Shown here piece by piece: positions 6,310 to 8,560 of a stretch of DNA of 8,560 nt (within the stretch, counting starts at the first letter, position 1; each line of letters begins with the position of its first letter). The notes under the pieces are model-generated. The model worked only from the letters and a program-made list of their open reading frames with translations, was not told where the DNA came from and did no database searches. Both the position numbers and the translations under genes were made by a program. The DNA comes from Candidatus Minthenecus merdequi. GTDB lineage: Bacteria; Bacteroidota; Bacteroidia; Bacteroidales; Paludibacteraceae. The stretch is taken from contig JAGHVI010000042.1 in assembly GCA_018064385.1 (NCBI GenBank), forward strand, positions 1 to 8,560, given 5' to 3'.

Positions 6310-7122
6310 TTACTCTGCAGCAGGAGTTTCAGTTCCTACTTCACCCTCAGTCTTAGGTTTGCGAGTTCCCTTACGAGCACCAGTACGAGCGACCTTAACT
6401 TCTGGCTGCTCAGTCTTCTCATTCTCCTCACGTTCAAGTTTACGTTCTTGAGCGCCCTCTTTGATAGCTTCGACCATTTCTCGTACGATAAGTTCAACAG
6501 ACTTGGTTGCGTCATCATTAGCAGGGATAAGGAAGTCGATACCCTTAGGGTCAGAGTTCGTATCAACGATTGCGAAAACAGGGATATTGCAACGACGAGC
6601 CTCAGCAACAGCGATGTGTTCTTTAGTAACGTCAACTACGAATACTGCAGCAGGGAGTTTCTTAAGATCCTTGATTGAACCGAGGTTCTTCTGAAGTTTT
6701 TCGCTCTGGCGTTGAATCTGAAGTTTCTCGCGCTTTGAAAGAGCATTGAAAGCACCCTCTTGAGATTTTTTCTCAATCTGATCCATCTTTTTGATGGCCT
6801 TGTGTATAGTTTGAAAGTTAGTAAGCATACCGCCTGCCCAACGTTCAGTAATATAAGGCATATTAGCCTCGGCAGCAAGTTCAGAGACAACCTGCTTAGC
6901 CTGTTTTTTTGTAGCAACGAAGAGTACTTGTTTGCCAGACTTAGCAATCTGCTTCATAGCAGCAGCAGCCTCGTTGACTTTAGCTACGGTCTTGTGAAGA
7001 TCGATGATGTGGATGTCATTTTTCTCCATAGGGAAAATGTATGGAGCCATAGCAGGATTCCATTTACGTTTGAGGTGACCGAAGTGAGCACCAGCGTCCA
7101 AAAGAGATTGAAAATCAACCAT
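6310..7122 (-). CDS. rpsB: 30S ribosomal protein S2
   Basis: S2 sits on the back of the 30S head-body junction and is needed for S1-dependent initiation in many bacteria. The 270-residue protein shows the S2 pattern throughout: LLDAGAHFGHLKRKWNPAMA (7-26), IHIIDLHKT (37-45), VLFVATKKQA, the second S2 signature around ITERWAGGMLTNFQTI, and VFAIVDTNSDPKGIDFLIPANDDA. The last 45 or so residues are a low-complexity charged tail, rich in Glu, Lys and Arg, longer than in E. coli (241 residues). Such tails vary in length within Bacteroidetes. The start is preceded by an A/T-rich stretch without a Shine-Dalgarno sequence. A 134-base gap with hairpins separates it from rpsI. S2 represses rpsB-tsf in E. 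coli, so autogenous control is plausible but not shown here. Confidence 0.98.
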   Translation of the reverse strand: MVDFQSLLDAGAHFGHLKRKWNPAMAPYIFPMEKNDIHIIDLHKTVAKVNEAAAAMKQIAKSGKQVLFVATKKQAKQVVSELAAEANMPYITERWAGGMLTNFQTIHKAIKKMDQIEKKSQEGAFNALSKREKLQIQRQSEKLQKNLGSIKDLKKLPAAVFVVDVTKEHIAVAEARRCNIPVFAIVDTNSDPKGIDFLIPANDDATKSVELIVREMVEAIKEGAQERKLEREENEKTEQPEVKVARTGARKGTRKPKTEGEVGTETPAAE

Positions 7123-7256
7123 TTGATTTTGATTTTTAATTGTTTACATTCTTATTAACTTGACGTTTAGCTCAAGCAATCATTGAGGTAGTTCTCAGAG
7201 AGAAATCGGCATGATTTAGATACTAAACAAAGATAATTTATCAAGCAGCAAAGGGG
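7123..7256 (-). promoter_or_regulatory. rpsI-rpsB intergenic leader with possible internal promoter and alternative hairpins
   Basis: This non-coding gap sits in front of rpsB. A TATCTTTG box lies on the minus strand at 7235-7228, but no TTG stands 20 bases upstream, so a promoter is only possible. It would give a leader of about 100 bases. Short stems are visible: CTCAA (7171-7175) with TTGAG (7183-7187), CTTGA (7159-7163) with TCAAG (7172-7176), and TTCTC (7192-7196) with GAGAA (7200-7204). The first two share bases and exclude each other, which would suit a regulatory switch, perhaps for S2. Confidence 0.4.
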
Positions 7257-7658
7257 TTAACGTTTTGAGAACTGGAATCTCTTGCGAGCCTTTGGCTGAC
7301 CCGGTTTTTTACGTTCAACGACACGTGCATCGCGAGTAAGGAATCCAGCTGCTTTCAGTGTAGCTTTGGTCTCAGCATCGATTTTGACGAAAGCACGAGC
7401 AATAGCAAGGCGAAGCGCCTCAGCCTGACCATTGAATCCACCGCCATAGAGATTAACCTTAAAATCGTATTTACCAGCGAAATTAAGAGCATTGATAGGC
7501 TGATTTACGACGTACTGAAGCAATGGAGAAGGGAAATAGTTAGCCAGGTCACGGCCATTGATAGTCATCACACCTGTACCTTCCTTAACATAAACGCGAG
7601 CGACAGCAGCTTTACGTCTGCCAACTGCACCATTTACCAAATATTCAATTTTAGCCAT
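7257..7658 (-). CDS. rpsI: 30S ribosomal protein S9
   Basis: S9 lies in the 30S head, and its C-terminal tail reaches the anticodon stem of P-site tRNA. The protein has 133 residues, near the usual 128-130. It shows the start pattern AVGRRKAAVARVYVKEGTG (11-29), the NGRDLANYF and LLQYVVNQPI blocks, the family signature GGGFNGQAEALRLAIARAF (72-90) and the basic tail KKPGQPKARKRFQFSKR. The final SKR is the universally conserved tRNA-contacting end. The ATG lies 8 bases beyond the rplM stop, the tight L13-S9 pairing found in nearly all bacteria. It is co-transcribed from the rplM promoter. Confidence 0.98.
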   Translation of the reverse strand: MAKIEYLVNGAVGRRKAAVARVYVKEGTGVMTINGRDLANYFPSPLLQYVVNQPINALNFAGKYDFKVNLYGGGFNGQAEALRLAIARAFVKIDAETKATLKAAGFLTRDARVVERKKPGQPKARKRFQFSKR

Positions 7659-7666
7659 ATCCTGAA

Positions 7667-8122
7667 TTATTTAATTAGGTTAAGATCAATAGTTTTTGGC
7701 TGCTGAGCCTCATGTGGGTGTTCAGAACCTGCATAGACATAAAGGTTGTCGATAAGTTGCTCAGCGAGGTGGTTTTTAGGAAGCATACCTTTGACAACTT
7801 TCTTAATGAAGCGTTCTGGGCTCTTCTTCATAAGCGAAGCAGGAGTAGCTTGACGCTGACCACCTGGATAACCAGTATAAGAGAAATAGATGCGGCCATT
7901 CCACTTATCACCAGTGAGTTTAACCTTATCAGCATTAACAATAATGACATTGTCACCGCAATCACAATTTGGTGTAAAGCTTGGTTTGTACTTACCACGA
8001 AGAATTTTTGCAACCTTAGAAGCCATACGACCGAGAACCAAGTCAGTAGCATCTACTACGACCCACTCTTTCTGGGCTGTAGCTTTGTTTGTAGAGATGG
8101 TTTTGTAACTAAGAGTATCCAT
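7667..8122 (-). CDS. rplM: 50S ribosomal protein L13
   Basis: L13 is an early-binding protein of the 50S subunit. The 151-residue protein has the family pattern: KEWVVVDATDLVLGRMASKVA (18-38), LRGKYKPSFTPNCDCGDNVI, VNADKVKLTGDKW, FSYTGYPGG and the signature KGMLPKNHLAEQLIDNLYVY followed by GSEHPHEAQQP. The C-terminus TIDLNLIK is normal. It is the first gene of the rplM-rpsI-rpsB-tsf unit and is preceded by a leader of about 130 bases with a recognisable hairpin. In E. coli L13 represses its own operon through the leader, so the same may hold here, although the leaders are not expected to be alike. Confidence 0.98.
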   Translation of the reverse strand: MDTLSYKTISTNKATAQKEWVVVDATDLVLGRMASKVAKILRGKYKPSFTPNCDCGDNVIIVNADKVKLTGDKWNGRIYFSYTGYPGGQRQATPASLMKKSPERFIKKVVKGMLPKNHLAEQLIDNLYVYAGSEHPHEAQQPKTIDLNLIK

Positions 8123-8257
8123 TTTTTCGATAATAATTAAACAAATTGAAAACTTTCGTCCATCTTATATATTGTGACAAACGTAGGCTAATCCATTTAG
8201 TCACAGTTGTTTTGACAGACAATCTACCTTTTAGAAGGTTGGATAATATTCGGACTG
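8123..8257 (-). ncRNA. Structured 5' leader of rplM, candidate L13 autoregulatory element
   Basis: The transcript predicted from the upstream promoter has about 130 untranslated bases. Two hairpins are visible. The first, at 8226-8239, is ACCTT-CTAA-AAGGT on the minus strand. The second, at 8173-8205, has TGTGAC pairing with GTCACA, then one bulged base and about five further pairs including one wobble. An A/T-rich stretch then leads to the ATG. A ribosomal leader candidate before L13 in Bacteroidia has, as I recall, been proposed from comparative genomics; whether this matches it needs a covariance-model search. Confidence 0.5.
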
Positions 8258-8289
8258 CAAAGGTAAGAATTATTTTTTTGACTACCAAA
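8258..8289 (-). promoter_or_regulatory. Predicted promoter of the rplM-rpsI-rpsB-tsf operon
   Basis: On the minus strand TTTG (8289-8286) is followed by exactly 20 bases and TACCTTTG (8265-8258), continuing CAG. This is the fullest Bacteroidetes promoter match in the window. An A/T-rich tract with long T and A runs lies just upstream (8290-8335), as expected for a strong ribosomal promoter. Confidence 0.85.
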
Positions 8290-8319
8290 TGTTTTGACTT
8301 TTTTTTTCGATAAATTTTC

Positions 8320-8343
8320 AAAAAAGGATTATAATTGCCCTTT
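8320..8343 (-). terminator. Weak terminator-like hairpin upstream of the rplM promoter
   Basis: On the minus strand AAAGG (8343-8339) pairs with CCTTT (8327-8323) around an 11-base loop, and the T-run extends to 8320 for six T in all. The stem is short, so this is tentative. The position, between a possible upstream minus-strand gene and the rplM promoter, is sensible. Confidence 0.3.
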
Positions 8344-8560
8344 GAAGTGCATCACAACGAGGTAAACAACTAAGGAACAGATTATTACAAAAATATTATT
8401 GTCCATTAAATATCAATGTCTCGCACACATATTTCTAATGTGTATAGGAGATTCCTAATTGTCCTGACTTCGTCAATGCGTCACCCAAATTCACATTTCT
8501 GGCTCGTATGACTCGAACAGCGGCTTGATAGCACGATGCTTGTCTGTCAGGAACAAGGTT
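8344..8560. other. Unassigned segment at the right edge, possible 3' end of a minus-strand gene
   Basis: No gene is recognisable. Two minus-strand frames run in from the edge. One stops at 8491-8493 and ends in LTDKHRAIKPLFESYEPEM, with codons ending largely in G or C. The other stops at 8435-8437 and ends in LGDALTKSGQLGISYTH. The first looks slightly more protein-like, but neither family is known to me. Two small adjacent hairpins occupy 8425-8443 (ACACAT/ATGTGT) and 8445-8457 (TAGGA/TCCTA). The rest, 8344-8424, is A/T-rich and appears non-coding. Confidence 0.3.

Noticed and set aside
6163..6678. 171-codon plus-strand open frame antisense to tsf and rpsB
   Set aside because: It lies wholly opposite two certain genes plus their gap, has a serine/leucine-rich low-complexity translation and has no promoter. 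It is a shadow of the opposite strand.
7712..8140. 142-codon plus-strand frame antisense to rplM
   Set aside because: It covers the L13 gene in reverse and has no recognisable motif or promoter.
8109..8321. 70-codon minus-strand frame upstream of rplM
   Set aside because: It contains the rplM promoter and overlaps the rplM start. The lysine/isoleucine-rich translation reflects A/T-rich non-coding sequence.
8425..8457. Two adjacent small hairpins considered as an attachment site or insertion-sequence end
   Set aside because: The stems are only 5-6 bases, with no target duplication, transposase or integrase nearby. Chance is adequate in A/T-rich DNA.

Overview
The window is a conserved core-genome segment of a Bacteroidetes bacterium, most likely order Bacteroidales and possibly near Prevotellaceae. 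Three things point there. Five or six promoters have the Bacteroidetes sigma-A form, TTG then about 20 bases then TAnnTTTG, mostly extended to TTTGCA. Translation starts lack Shine-Dalgarno sequences. The gene order rplM-rpsI-rpsB-tsf and the families present (MtaB, a small bactofilin, metal-type KdsA, a PorV/PorQ-like barrel) fit as well. I see no tRNA, rRNA, CRISPR array, insertion sequence or phage gene.

Layout from left to right. Positions 1-1807 (minus strand) hold a two-gene unit: a glycerate kinase followed, through a TAATG stop/start overlap, by a secreted outer-membrane beta-barrel protein that runs off the left edge. Positions 1808-1928 are a divergent promoter region. Positions 1929-3622 (plus strand) hold mtaB, a tRNA methylthiotransferase, and a small bactofilin, each with its own promoter. 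Positions 3637-5372 (minus strand) hold kdsA and kdsD, which overlap by ATGA and carry out consecutive steps of Kdo synthesis for lipopolysaccharide. Positions 5407-5446 are a strong bidirectional terminator that also contains the -33 element of the kdsA promoter. Positions 5463-8122 (minus strand) are the ribosomal operon rplM-rpsI-rpsB-tsf (L13, S9, S2, EF-Ts), with structured leaders before rplM and before rpsB. Positions 8123-8560 are the rplM leader and promoter, a weak upstream terminator, and an unidentified segment that may be the 3' end of another minus-strand gene.

Functionally the window combines translation (L13, S9, S2, EF-Ts, tRNA modification by MtaB), envelope biogenesis (KdsA/KdsD, bactofilin, outer-membrane protein) and one central-carbon enzyme (glycerate kinase). 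I find no evidence of an undescribed accessory system. The most interesting signals are regulatory: the kdsA promoter nested in the tsf terminator, the hairpin leaders of rplM and rpsB, a nearly leaderless mtaB transcript, and a shared promoter core.
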